NCBI RefSeq assembly: GCF_041431415.1
Contig: NZ_CP107845.1
Location: 682,001 to 746,000, forward strand
Direction of reading: 5' to 3'
DNA: 64,000 nucleotides
Origin: Streptomyces sp. NBC_00513
GTDB taxonomy: Bacteria > Actinomycetota > Actinomycetes > Streptomycetales > Streptomycetaceae
The notes beneath the pieces are model-generated. The model saw only the letters and a list, made by a program, of their open reading frames with translations, was not told where the DNA came from and did no database searches. Numbering within the stretch: position 1 is the stretch's first letter; each line of letters begins with the position of its first letter. Below, one piece after another: positions 49,916-58,390 of this stretch. A program made the translations under genes and the position numbers.

Positions 49916-51201
49916 GCACCGGAGACTTCACCTCCGCGACCGCACCCGTACCGGCGGACCTCCTGGCCGAGGCCGACCTGTTGACGGATGTGCTCATCCC
50001 GATGGTGAATCGTTTCCGCGACCGTCAGCGGGACGACGGCACCGTCGCCGATCCCACCCCCGACGACGCCGAACTGCTGGGCCGGATACGCGACGAGGCG
50101 ACATCCTGGTACCACCGTCACGGACTCGACGGACAGGCCGACGCACTGGTGGCGGACGTCGACGGCTGGCTGGCGGCCGGTCTCGACTCCCGCCCCCACT
50201 TCGCCCGTTCCCGGGACGCCCTGCGAGTCCCCGCCGACGGCGAGCCGGTCTTCTTCCTCGCCCCCTTGCAGAGCACCAACAGCGCCCCTCCCGTCGGCAA
50301 GCGCCTCGACTGCTTCCTCGCCCTGCGCAAGGAGCCCGACGCCCTGGCGGGCATGGCGGCGGACTTCCCGCACCCGAAGAACAACTGCCAGTCCCTCGTG
50401 CTCGTCACCGGAAGCGCCGGCTTCGCCCGGGGTTCCTGCCTCGTCTTCTTCCCGGAGAACGTCGCGGCGCACGACAAGGTGACCGACCAGCCGTACGCCA
50501 TGTTCTTCTACAACAAGATGCGGAAGATCCACGAGACGTACGCGCTGCCCGCCGCCGCGGCCGTGCTCACGCCGGACTCGCTGCCGGGCGCCTCCGGCGG
50601 CCTCGCCGCCGACGTGTGCTTCGAGGCCCGCGCCATCTGGGGCTACCTCCACGACTCGATGCACTACCAGGGCCTGTGGCCCTTCGACGAGAACATCTCC
50701 CTGAAGATGAACTGGTTCGTCGGCCTCCTGGAGGAGATCAAGGTCGACGCGAAGACCGTGCTCGCCTGCGCCGACAGCGGCCTCGTCCCCTTCGCCGAGC
50801 AGCAGATCGACATGATCCTGCTGGAACGGGTGTTCCGTTACCCGCAGGCGGACGACGCCACCCGCAATTTCGATTCCGGCACGGGTGTGTTCCTCTACTC
50901 CTGGTTCCGCGAGCACGAGGCGCTCGTCGGATCGCCCGCCGACGGCGGGCTGCTGCGGTTCGACCGCGCCAGGGCCCTGGAGGCTCTGCGCGCGTTCGTG
51001 ACGCGTGTGGAGAAGCTGGAGGCAGAAGTGACCGATGACGACGAGTACCGCGCCGCCGCCAAGGAGTTCGTGCGCCGGTACCTTCCCGAGGGCGAGCCCC
51101 GGCAGCGGTTCTCCTTCACCGCGGACCAGCTCGTACTGCGCCGGGCCAAGAGCGACCTGGACCGCCTGCCACCGCTCGAATTCGCGCGGGCGGGGTGGTG
51201 A
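49912..51201 (+). CDS. Unrecognised protein, possible metalloenzyme, in the biosynthetic operon
   Basis: 429 residues from ATG 49912 (ATGA overlap with the previous stop). Soluble, mixed at the start (residues 110-180 beta-rich: EPVFFLAPLQST, GKRLDCFLALRKEPD), helical after 190. The region YLHDSMHYQGLWPFDENISLKMNWFVGLLEEIKVDAKT has His247, His251, Glu274, Glu275 and Asp279 placed like a metal site. Possibly the family DUF6421, but this is from memory and unsure. Its place between the BacA-like and exporter genes suggests a tailoring step on the prephenate-derived intermediate. No known cofactor motif. Confidence 0.6.
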   Translation: MSTGDFTSATAPVPADLLAEADLLTDVLIPMVNRFRDRQRDDGTVADPTPDDAELLGRIRDEATSWYHRHGLDGQADALVADVDGWLAAGLDSRPHFARSRDALRVPADGEPVFFLAPLQSTNSAPPVGKRLDCFLALRKEPDALAGMAADFPHPKNNCQSLVLVTGSAGFARGSCLVFFPENVAAHDKVTDQPYAMFFYNKMRKIHETYALPAAAAVLTPDSLPGASGGLAADVCFEARAIWGYLHDSMHYQGLWPFDENISLKMNWFVGLLEEIKVDAKTVLACADSGLVPFAEQQIDMILLERVFRYPQADDATRNFDSGTGVFLYSWFREHEALVGSPADGGLLRFDRARALEALRAFVTRVEKLEAEVTDDDEYRAAAKEFVRRYLPEGEPRQRFSFTADQLVLRRAKSDLDRLPPLEFARAGW

Positions 51202-52277
51202 CTTCCGCCCGGCCCGCTCCCGGGGGCGGGGACGGACGGCTGGTCGTGCCCGCCCTCGCGGCGTGCATGGTCCTCCTGCTCGCCGCGGGCTGGCTGCTCT
51301 CCGGCCACCTGGTGGCCGGCGTGCCCCCGCTCGCGGTGGCCGCGGGGCGGACCGCCACGGCCTTCGTCGTGATCATGGTGATCGCCTCGCTGACCCCGCG
51401 CGGTCGCGGCGGGGCCCGGACGGCCGCCGGCCGGCCCCGCGCCGTGGCGGTCCTCGCGTTCCTCGGCTTCTTCGCCTACTACTCGGGAACCCTGCTCGGC
51501 ACCCGGTACGTGGGAGCCTCCCGCGTGGGACTGATCGTCTCGCTCCTGCCCTGCGTCACCTTCGTCATCGGCATCCTCGCGTTCCGCGAGCCGTCCTCGC
51601 GCCGCAAGGTCCTCGGGACGGTCCTCGCCGGCGCGGGCGCGATCGGCTTCCTGCTGGCCGACGGCGCGGCGAGCGCCGGGCCCGGCTCGGACGGCGGCGC
51701 CGCCACCCTCCTCGCGGGGGGCGCGCTCGCCTTCGGCGGCACCCTCACCTACGCCCTGTACGGATACGTCTACCGGCAGCACATGTCCGACGTACCGGCC
51801 CTCGCGGCCCTCCCCGCCGTCACCGGGGCCGGCACGCTCATGCTCGGCCTCACCGCGCTGCTGTTCGTACCGCTCGGCGGGGTCTCCGCCGCCGACTGGG
51901 GCGGCGTCGCCGTGCTCGGCGCGGTCCTCACCGCCCCCGTCTTCCTCATCTCGCACGAACTGATCCTGCGCAAGGGGCCGTTGTTCACCTCCGCACTGGG
52001 GCTGGTCGTTCCCTTCCTGGTGCGGCTCGGCGAATGGGGCCTGGGCACGGCCGCCGCGCCGGGCGCGCTCCCCGTCCTGCTCATCGTCGCGTCCGCGGCC
52101 GGTGTGTGGCTCACCGTCGGCGGTCGCCGGCGCGCGGGGGCCGCCGTACCCGCCCGCCCCCGCGCCGAGGGCGACTCCGGGACCGACACCGCGTCGCAGA
52201 CCGAGTCCGAGAACGACAGACCCGATCACCGTGCCTCCGCCACGGCCGAGGCCCTCCCGCCAAGGAGCCCATCGTGA
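51198..52277 (+). CDS. EamA/DMT-family exporter
   Basis: 359 residues from GTG 51198 (GTGA overlap; GTG 51195 possible). Ten hydrophobic helices in two EamA halves, for example LVVPALAACMVLLLAAGWLLSGHLV, AVLAFLGFFAYYSGTLLGTRYVGASRVGLIVSLLPCVTFVIGILAF, and TYALYGYVYRQHM opening the second half. The last 45 residues are a charged tail. DMT carriers often export amino acids or metabolites; BacE of bacilysin plays that role but is MFS. Likely exports the cluster product or gives self-resistance. Confidence 0.87.
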   Translation: MTSARPAPGGGDGRLVVPALAACMVLLLAAGWLLSGHLVAGVPPLAVAAGRTATAFVVIMVIASLTPRGRGGARTAAGRPRAVAVLAFLGFFAYYSGTLLGTRYVGASRVGLIVSLLPCVTFVIGILAFREPSSRRKVLGTVLAGAGAIGFLLADGAASAGPGSDGGAATLLAGGALAFGGTLTYALYGYVYRQHMSDVPALAALPAVTGAGTLMLGLTALLFVPLGGVSAADWGGVAVLGAVLTAPVFLISHELILRKGPLFTSALGLVVPFLVRLGEWGLGTAAAPGALPVLLIVASAAGVWLTVGGRRRAGAAVPARPRAEGDSGTDTASQTESENDRPDHRASATAEALPPRSPS

Positions 52278-53560
52278 CCGCCTCCCGCCCGACCCTCGTC
52301 CTGCTCCACCAACGCGTCGGCCTGCCCTGGCTCTTCGACGCCGCGGTGCGCGCCGGCATCGACCTGATCCTCGTCCCGCGATCCGACGAGCGGGTGGACC
52401 CGGACCGACTGCCCCCGGCGGTCGTGGAGTTGCTGCCGCTCGACGTGGCCGGCGATCCGGCAGGCGCACTGAAGACCCTGCGCGAACGGCACCGGGCCAC
52501 GCCCTTCGACGGCATCGTCACCCTCTACGACCCGTTCGTGCCGTTCGTCGCGGACGCCGCCGAACTCCTCGGTCTGCCCGGCATCGGCCCGACCGTCGCG
52601 CGCAACGCCCAGGACAAGCGGATCATGCGCGAGCGGCTCGCGGCGGCCGGTCTGAACGTGCCGCGCTTCGTGCGGCTCGACCCCGCCGACGATCCCGCCG
52701 CGACCGTCTCGGAGGCGGGCCTGACGTTCCCCGTCGTGGTCAAGCCCGCCCTCGGCATGTCCAGTCTCGGCGTGACCCGGGTCGACTCCGTCGACGCGCT
52801 CGGCGAGGTCGTGACGGACGTACGCCGGGTGTCCGCGGGCACCGCCGACGGAGGCGCCGGGCTGATCGTCGAGGAGTACCTCGACGGACCCGAGTTCGCC
52901 GTCGAGTCGCTGGTCCACGAGGGCCGGGTGCAGGTCCTGTCCATCGGCTACAAGGGCGACCCCCGGGGCCCGTACTTCGAGGAGAGCGTCTACCGGGCGC
53001 CCGCCGCGCTGCCCGAGGCCGTCCGGGCCGATGTCGTGCGCGAGGTGATCGCCGCCCACACGGCCCTCGGCATCACCCTCGGCCCCACCCACACCGAACT
53101 GCGCCTGCGCGGCGGCTCCGCCCCGTACCTCCTGGAGATGGGGGCACGGATCGGTGGTTCCGGGGTGTCCCACTACATCGCGGAGAACGTCACCGGCGTC
53201 GACCTCGCCGCCGAGACGTTGCGCATCGCGGCCGGCCTGCCGCCGCTGCGCACCGTCGAACAGGGCTTCACCGAGCCCGTCGCCGCGTCCGCGAACTACA
53301 TCGTGCCGTGCGGCGGACACGGCACGATCACCGCCGTCCACGGCCTCGACGAAACCGAAGCGGATCCCAGGGTCGACCACGTCGTGCGGATGCTCGCTCC
53401 GGGCGACGTCGTCCGTCCTTACCCGGACTTCACCGGCTACCCGGCGTTCATCCTGTCCCGGCACGCCGACCTCACGGGGGCGGAGGAGTTCCACGGCCAC
53501 CTGGAGCAGGCCATCCGCATCGACTACGCCCCCGCGACCCGCGAGGAGAACCCTTCGTGA
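52274..53560 (+). CDS. ATP-grasp ligase (BacD/L-amino-acid-ligase-like)
   Basis: 428 residues from GTG 52274 (GTGA overlap). The N-terminal Rossmann-like domain has PFDGIVTLYDPFVPFVADAAELLGLPGIGPTVARNAQDKRIMRERLAAAGLNVPRF. The ATP-grasp fold shows FPVVVKPALGMSSLGVTRV, GLIVEEYLDGPEFAVES, HTELRLRGG and the Mg-binding YLLEMGARIGGSGV, then the C-terminal subdomain. This layout is that of BacD, carnosine-synthase-like and related carboxylate-amine ligases, which join two amino acids using ATP. It would form the amide bond of the product. Confidence 0.87.
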   Translation: MTASRPTLVLLHQRVGLPWLFDAAVRAGIDLILVPRSDERVDPDRLPPAVVELLPLDVAGDPAGALKTLRERHRATPFDGIVTLYDPFVPFVADAAELLGLPGIGPTVARNAQDKRIMRERLAAAGLNVPRFVRLDPADDPAATVSEAGLTFPVVVKPALGMSSLGVTRVDSVDALGEVVTDVRRVSAGTADGGAGLIVEEYLDGPEFAVESLVHEGRVQVLSIGYKGDPRGPYFEESVYRAPAALPEAVRADVVREVIAAHTALGITLGPTHTELRLRGGSAPYLLEMGARIGGSGVSHYIAENVTGVDLAAETLRIAAGLPPLRTVEQGFTEPVAASANYIVPCGGHGTITAVHGLDETEADPRVDHVVRMLAPGDVVRPYPDFTGYPAFILSRHADLTGAEEFHGHLEQAIRIDYAPATREENPS

Positions 53561-54432
53561 CCGCCCTCCCCTTCGACGACCGCGACGGCACCATCTGGCT
53601 GGACGGCCGGTTCGTGCCCTGGCGCGAGGCCCGGCTGCACGTCCTCAGCCACGGCCTGCACTACGGCGGAGCCGTCTTCGAGGGCGTGCGCGTCTACGGC
53701 GGCCGAATGTTCAAGTCACTAGAGCACGCCGAGCGGCTGCGTTCCTCCGCCCGGGAGTTGAACTACTCGCTTCCCTACTCGGCGGACGAACTCGACGCCG
53801 CGGCAAGGGAGGTCGTCCGCCGCGAGGGCATCGTCGACGGGTACGTCCGGCCCGTGGCCTGGCGGGGCAGCGAGCAGATCAGCGTCTCCGGGTCCGGCAG
53901 CACCCCGCACGTGGCCATCGCCGCCTGGGACTGGCCGCACGTCTTCTCCGCCGACGCGGCGCGTGCCGGCATCCGGCTGCGCACCTCGAAGTGGCGCCGG
54001 CCCGACCCCGCGACCGCTCCGGTCCGGGCCAAGGCAGCCTCCCTGTACAACATCTGCACGCTGGCCCGCGACGAGGCCGAGGCGGCGGGCTACGACGACG
54101 CCCTGCTCCTCGACCTGCGCGGCGCCCTCGCGGAGGCCACCGGGGCCAACCTCTTCCTGGTGATCGACGGCGCCCTGCACACGCCGACTCCGGACTCCTT
54201 CCTCGACGGCATCACCCGGCAGACGGTCATCGCCCTCGCCGCCGACCTGGGCATCGAGGTGGTCGAGCGCCGCGTCGAGCCCGGTGAACTCGACCACGCC
54301 GAGGAGGTCTTCCTCACCGGCACGGCGTACGAGGTCCAGCCGGTCAGCGGCGTCGACGAGCGGACGTACCGGGTGGGCAAGATGACCGCGGAACTGGCCG
54401 CGGCGTACGCGCGACTCGTCCGTTCCGACTAG
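53557..54432 (+). CDS. Fold-type IV aminotransferase (IlvE-like)
   Basis: 291 residues from GTG 53557 (GTGA overlap). Class IV aminotransferase: VLSHGLHYGGAVFEGVRVYGGRMF, YVRPVAWRG, PLP Lys159 (VRAKAASLYN), GALAEATGANLFLVIDG, SFLDGITRQTVIALA, EVFLTGTAYEVQPV. Branched-chain aminotransferases and D-amino-acid transaminases share this fold. It is the last gene of the five-gene operon and probably aminates the alpha-keto acid formed from prephenate. Bacilysin uses a fold-type I enzyme (BacF) for this step, so the recruitment differs. Confidence 0.9.
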   Translation: MTALPFDDRDGTIWLDGRFVPWREARLHVLSHGLHYGGAVFEGVRVYGGRMFKSLEHAERLRSSARELNYSLPYSADELDAAAREVVRREGIVDGYVRPVAWRGSEQISVSGSGSTPHVAIAAWDWPHVFSADAARAGIRLRTSKWRRPDPATAPVRAKAASLYNICTLARDEAEAAGYDDALLLDLRGALAEATGANLFLVIDGALHTPTPDSFLDGITRQTVIALAADLGIEVVERRVEPGELDHAEEVFLTGTAYEVQPVSGVDERTYRVGKMTAELAAAYARLVRSD

Positions 54433-54932
54433 GGCAACGAGCGGGTGAGCCAAGCCACTTCACCGGCGTCCTCGGTGGTGACGCGATCCCGCTCGAACCC
54501 GAGCTTCTCCAGGACACGGAGCGACGGTGCGTTCCATGTGCCGACCGTCGACCAGAGCCGCCTCCGCCCCGTCGCGATGGCGGCGTCGAGGACCGCGGCG
54601 GCCGCCTCGGTGGCGTAGCCCCGCCCGTGTACGCGCCGGCACAACTCGTAGGCGATCTCGGGCTCCTCGATGGTGGAGCGGCCGATGATCAACCCGCAGT
54701 AGCCGATGAAGTCGCCCTCGTCGCGACGTTGGACGGGCAGCAGGGCGATCCCCGTGCTCGCCGTCGCGGCGAGCAGGTTCGCGATGGAGGTCCGTATGTC
54801 CTCCACCGCGGGCGTCCCCTTGCCGCGTTCGGCGAGAAGGGCGGTGAACTCGGCGGCGTCGGACTCGGCCCACGGCCGCAGGATCAGCCGCTCGGTCTCA
54901 AGGTGGAAGGGCATCGTCTCGTATGGTGGCAT
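54429..54932 (-). CDS. RimJ/RimL-type GNAT acetyltransferase
   Basis: 167 residues from ATG 54932 (MPPYETMPF); 54950 and 54914 are also in frame. Acetyltransf_3 pattern: LETERLILRPWAESDAAEFTALL, GDFIGYCGLIIGRS, IAYELCRRVHGRGYATEAAAAVLDAAI, NAPSLRVLEKLGFERDRV. It acetylates protein N-termini or small amines. It converges on the aminotransferase gene, overlapping its end by 4 bp, so it is not part of that operon. Confidence 0.87.
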   Translation of the reverse strand: MPPYETMPFHLETERLILRPWAESDAAEFTALLAERGKGTPAVEDIRTSIANLLAATASTGIALLPVQRRDEGDFIGYCGLIIGRSTIEEPEIAYELCRRVHGRGYATEAAAAVLDAAIATGRRRLWSTVGTWNAPSLRVLEKLGFERDRVTTEDAGEVAWLTRSLP

Positions 54933-55019
54933 GCCCCCACTCTGCCTCACGGATCATCACGCACCACAGCCGGAGTGCGAGGTCGTCTCCCGGATCTCCC
55001 TTGGTCCTGGTGGAGTCGT

Positions 55020-56144
55020 TCAGTGCGGGGACGCGGCGATCCGGGCGCGGTGGTGTTCAGCGTCGGAGAGGAACGCCGCCAACGCCTCTCCCTGCTCGGC
55101 CACTTCGATGTGGTCCGCGCGGGAGAAACGGCGCAGCGGGGTGACCGTCACGGCGCCGTCCCGGACGGTCCACGTGGCGGAGACCCGGCCGTCCAGCAGT
55201 ACGACGCGTTCTCCGGCGACCGACAGGCCCCGGTGGGCGTCGTCGATGATCCGGCCGCGGTCGTGATGGCCGAGGATCGCGTTGTCGAACGCCGGCAGGA
55301 ACCGCACCGGAGCGGGCGTGTCGGGATGGGGCCGGGGCGCGTCGGGGAGGTCCAGGAGTTCCCGCCCCCGCTCGTCCCTGAAGGTGACCAGTTCCTCGCG
55401 CATCGCGGAGATCGCCGCCGGCAGGCCGGCGAGACCGCACCAGGCGCGCACGTCGGCCGAGGCCGCGGGACCGTACGCGGCGAGGTAGCGCCGTACGAGC
55501 GCCTGCCCCGCCGGATCGGAGGCGTCCCGGGACGGAGGGTCGACCTCGCGCCCCAGCCATGAGGAGAGCAGGACGTCGCGTACGCCCGCCTTCGTCCGCC
55601 AGAGTCCGCGCGGCGGCATCTGCGCCATGGGAAGCAGGGCGGCGACGAGCATCTCCCCCAGGGGCCGCGGCCCCGGCGTCGGCCGGCCGAGGGCCCGGGC
55701 GAGTTCGGTCATCGAGCGGGGTTCGCCGTCAGCCATCACCGCGCGGCCCGCCGCGGCGAGTTCGTCGAGGTCCGTCCCGGCGAAGTCGCCGCGGTAGGTA
55801 CCCAGCACCCTCTGGCGCGGCATGGCGTCGTGGCGGGCGCGCCAGGCGAGGGCGTCGTCGGCCGTGACGAGGTGAACGGTGCGGCGCATGAGGTGGGTAC
55901 GCACCACGGCCCGTCCGGTCAGCAGGTCGGAGAGCTCCGCGGGGGCGAACGCGTGCAGCCGCGACCAGAGCCCGACGAAGGGTTCCTGCGGTTCCTGGGC
56001 CTGGAGCCCGCAGAGGTGCGCGACGGCGTCGAGGGCCGGCACCCGGGCCCGGTCGAGCAGGAACTGACGGGCGAGTGTGGCACGGCCCAGGGCGCGACAC
56101 GGGTCGACAGTGACGTGCTCATGGCTCTCGGCGCCGCCGTCCAC
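55020..56144 (-). CDS. AlkZ-like winged-helix DNA glycosylase family protein, N-terminus disturbed
   Basis: About 374 residues if GTG 56144 is used. Family blocks: LGRATLARQFLLDRARVPALDAVAHLCGLQAQEP, TGRAVVRTHLMRRTVHLVTADDALAWR, LWRTKAGVRDVLLSSWLGR, VRRYLAAYGPAASADVRAWCGL, FLPAFDNAILGHHDRGRI. HTH_42/AlkZ proteins act on DNA crosslinks (streptomycete AlkZ protects against azinomycin), though many are untested. QAQEPQ carries the catalytic-type Gln pair. No good start lies near the expected N-terminus. The reading frame overlaps the opposite-strand WYL remnant, and an ATG at 56122 is in another frame, so a rearrangement or frameshift is likely. Confidence 0.72.
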   Translation of the reverse strand: MDGGAESHEHVTVDPCRALGRATLARQFLLDRARVPALDAVAHLCGLQAQEPQEPFVGLWSRLHAFAPAELSDLLTGRAVVRTHLMRRTVHLVTADDALAWRARHDAMPRQRVLGTYRGDFAGTDLDELAAAGRAVMADGEPRSMTELARALGRPTPGPRPLGEMLVAALLPMAQMPPRGLWRTKAGVRDVLLSSWLGREVDPPSRDASDPAGQALVRRYLAAYGPAASADVRAWCGLAGLPAAISAMREELVTFRDERGRELLDLPDAPRPHPDTPAPVRFLPAFDNAILGHHDRGRIIDDAHRGLSVAGERVVLLDGRVSATWTVRDGAVTVTPLRRFSRADHIEVAEQGEALAAFLSDAEHHRARIAASPH

Positions 56145-56768
56145 GCCCGCGAGGTACTCCGCTTCGACTACCCGGCCGCGACCGCGCCGGGAGCCGACGG
56201 GGGCCGGGGGGACGCCGACCGCACGGCGCCCCCTCCCCGGCGGGCGCAGCCCCATCACCTCGTCACCTGGGGCGGCCGCTGGTACCTCGTCGCCTGGGAC
56301 CTCGACCGCGAGGACTGGCGCACCTTCCGCGCGGACCGGATCGGCCCGCGCGTCCCCACGGGGCCCCGCTTCGTTCCGCGCGAGGTGCCCGGGGGTGATG
56401 TGGCCGCCTACGTGGCCGGCAGGTTCCACGGCTCCGACGCCGCCGGGGACTGGCCCTGCCGCGGCGAGGTGATCATCGACCTGCCGGCCGCCGACGTCTC
56501 CCGGTACGCCCGTGACGGCTTCGTCGAGGAACTCGACGCGCGGCGCTGCCGGCTCGTGCTGGGCTCGTGGTCCTGGCCCGGACTGGCCGCCACCCTCGGC
56601 AGGTTCGACGCGGACATCGAGGTGGTGGGGCCGACCGAGTTGAGGGAGGCCTTCGCGCACCTGGCGCACCGCTACGCACGCGCCGCGACGAACACTCCCG
56701 TCGCACCCGGTACGACCGCCACACCTGCCTCGCCCGGCACTCCTGCCCCTCCTGGCGCGGGCGCTTGA
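56103..56768 (+). pseudogene. WYL-domain regulator lacking its HTH half
   Basis: The recognisable part starts at VDSDVLMALGAAVHAREVLRFDY and includes GGRWYLVAWDLDREDWRTFRADRIGPRVPTGPRFVPREVPGGDVAAYVAGRF. It aligns to about residues 130-320 of the intact paralogue at 14957-15925. The N-terminal winged helix is missing; upstream bases encode the AlkZ-like protein on the other strand. A GTG or ATG near 56105-56124 could still start a stand-alone WYL domain, so a small functional product is possible. The Pro/Thr-rich tail is extra. Confidence 0.75.
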
Positions 56769-56825
56769 GCCGCACCGCGCCTCAAGCGCCACGGCGCACA
56801 CGCCCCGGCCCTCGTTGCCGATGAT

Positions 56826-58253
56826 TCAGCCCCGTCCGCTCCCGCGCGGGTCGATCGGGGTGAGGATCCCCAGCCGGTCCTCGATCGCCTGGGCCGCCGC
56901 CAGGCACAGGTCTTCCCGGAACGCCCGTCCGACGACCTGCACGCCGGTCGGCAGGCCATCGGCCACCCCGGTCGGCACGGCCACGGCGGGGACGCCGGCG
57001 AAGCTGGTCACGGTACACAGCCGCATGGCCGAGGCGACCCGGTCCCGTCCCGCCATGTCGCGCGACTCCAGACCCGGCTCGACGGGCGGTTCGGTGAACA
57101 CCGGCCCGAGCAACAGCGGGTACGCGTCGAGGAATTCGGCCCAGGAGCGGCGGATGTTCAGCCAGGTTCCCATCAGCTTCATGAACGCGTCGGCGCTCGC
57201 CGGCGGGGTCCGTTCCATGGTCATGCCGATGTAGCGGTCCCCGCCCTCCCCGAGCAGCCCGCGCACCGCGGGCCAGGTGGGGGCGAACTCGGTCACGACG
57301 ATCCGGCCGTACGCGTCGAGCGCCTCGTCGAGTCTCGGTACGTCAGGCACCTCCCGGACGTCGTACCCGGCGTCCCGCAGCGCCTCGGCCGCGTGCTCGA
57401 CGGCTCGGCGCACCGTGGGGTGGACCCCGTGGCCTCCGGGGTCCGTCACGACCGCGACCTTCAGTGGGCCCGGGATCGGTGCGCCGTAGGCGGGCACCGG
57501 GACGGCTCGCGGGTCTCGCGGATCGGTTCCGGCGAGTACCTCGTAGGCGAGTCTCAGGTCACCCACGGAGCGCGCCAGCGGGCCGTCGGTGACCAGGAAC
57601 TGTGAGGCCGGGCCCGGGTCGTCGGGGCCCAGCACCCGGTGGTCCGCGGGGAAGCGCCCGCTGGTCGGCTTCAACCCGGCCACACCGTTGAACTGGGCGG
57701 GGATCCGGATCGATCCGCCCGAGTCGTTGCCGAGGCCGAGGGCGGCCATGCCGGTGGCGACCGCCACCCCGTCACCACCGCTGGAGCCGCCCGGGGTCCG
57801 GTCGGGGTCCCAGGGGTTGACGGTGTCCCCGAACAGTTCGCTCCGCGTGTGCATTCCGGCGAGGATCAGCGTCGGGATGTTGGCGTGCCCGACGGGGATG
57901 GCGCCCGCCGCGCGCAGTCGTGCCACCGGTGGCGCGTCCGCGGGCGCCACCAGGTCGCGGAAGCGTTTCACACCGAACGTGGTCGGCACCCCTTCCACGG
58001 CGGTGCTCTCCTTGACGGTGAACGGCACGCCCGCGAGCGGGCCCGGCACCTCACCCGCGGCCCGCCCGCGGTCCGTTCGGGCGGCTGCGGCGCGGGCTCG
58101 CTCGGCCAGGATCAGCGTCACGGCGTTGACCCGGGGGTTGACCTCGGCGATCCGCTCCAGATGGCTGTCGACCAGTTCGAGGGCGGAGACGTCCCCACCG
58201 CGTACCGCGGCCGCCTGCTCGGCGGCCGTCATCCTCCACAGGGCGTCCCTCAC
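56826..58253 (-). CDS. Amidase signature-family enzyme
   Basis: 475 residues from GTG 58253. Amidase core with the Ser-cisSer-Lys triad: Lys in PFTVKEST, GGSSGGDGVAVATGMAALGLGNDSGGSIRIPAQFNGVAGLKPT (glycine/serine-rich signature). C-terminal FAGVPAVAVPTGVADGLPTGVQVVGRAFRED is typical. It hydrolyses a carboxamide; the substrate is unknown. It is divergent from a TetR gene across two related palindromes and is probably its target. Confidence 0.92.
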   Translation of the reverse strand: MRDALWRMTAAEQAAAVRGGDVSALELVDSHLERIAEVNPRVNAVTLILAERARAAAARTDRGRAAGEVPGPLAGVPFTVKESTAVEGVPTTFGVKRFRDLVAPADAPPVARLRAAGAIPVGHANIPTLILAGMHTRSELFGDTVNPWDPDRTPGGSSGGDGVAVATGMAALGLGNDSGGSIRIPAQFNGVAGLKPTSGRFPADHRVLGPDDPGPASQFLVTDGPLARSVGDLRLAYEVLAGTDPRDPRAVPVPAYGAPIPGPLKVAVVTDPGGHGVHPTVRRAVEHAAEALRDAGYDVREVPDVPRLDEALDAYGRIVVTEFAPTWPAVRGLLGEGGDRYIGMTMERTPPASADAFMKLMGTWLNIRRSWAEFLDAYPLLLGPVFTEPPVEPGLESRDMAGRDRVASAMRLCTVTSFAGVPAVAVPTGVADGLPTGVQVVGRAFREDLCLAAAQAIEDRLGILTPIDPRGSGRG

Positions 58254-58281
58254 GTCTGGTACCTCTTCCCGAAACACGTTC

Positions 58282-58297
58282 CGATGCAAGTGCATCG
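58282..58297. promoter_or_regulatory. TetR operator 1
   Basis: CGATGCA-AG-TGCATCG, perfect 7-bp arms. Centre 34 bp from a related second site. It is nearest the amidase start. Confidence 0.7.
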
Positions 58298-58315
58298 AAA
58301 CAGTACCCCGGGAAT

Positions 58316-58331
58316 CGATACGAGCGCATCG
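58316..58331. promoter_or_regulatory. TetR operator 2
   Basis: CGATACG-AG-CGCATCG: same length, spacer and outer bases as site 1, with one arm mismatch. Located 60 bp before the TetR ATG. Confidence 0.6.
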
Positions 58332-58390
58332 CATAAAGTGTGCGGGGACCCGGAGCACCGGAGACACCGGGAGTCAGGGAGGAGACGGGA

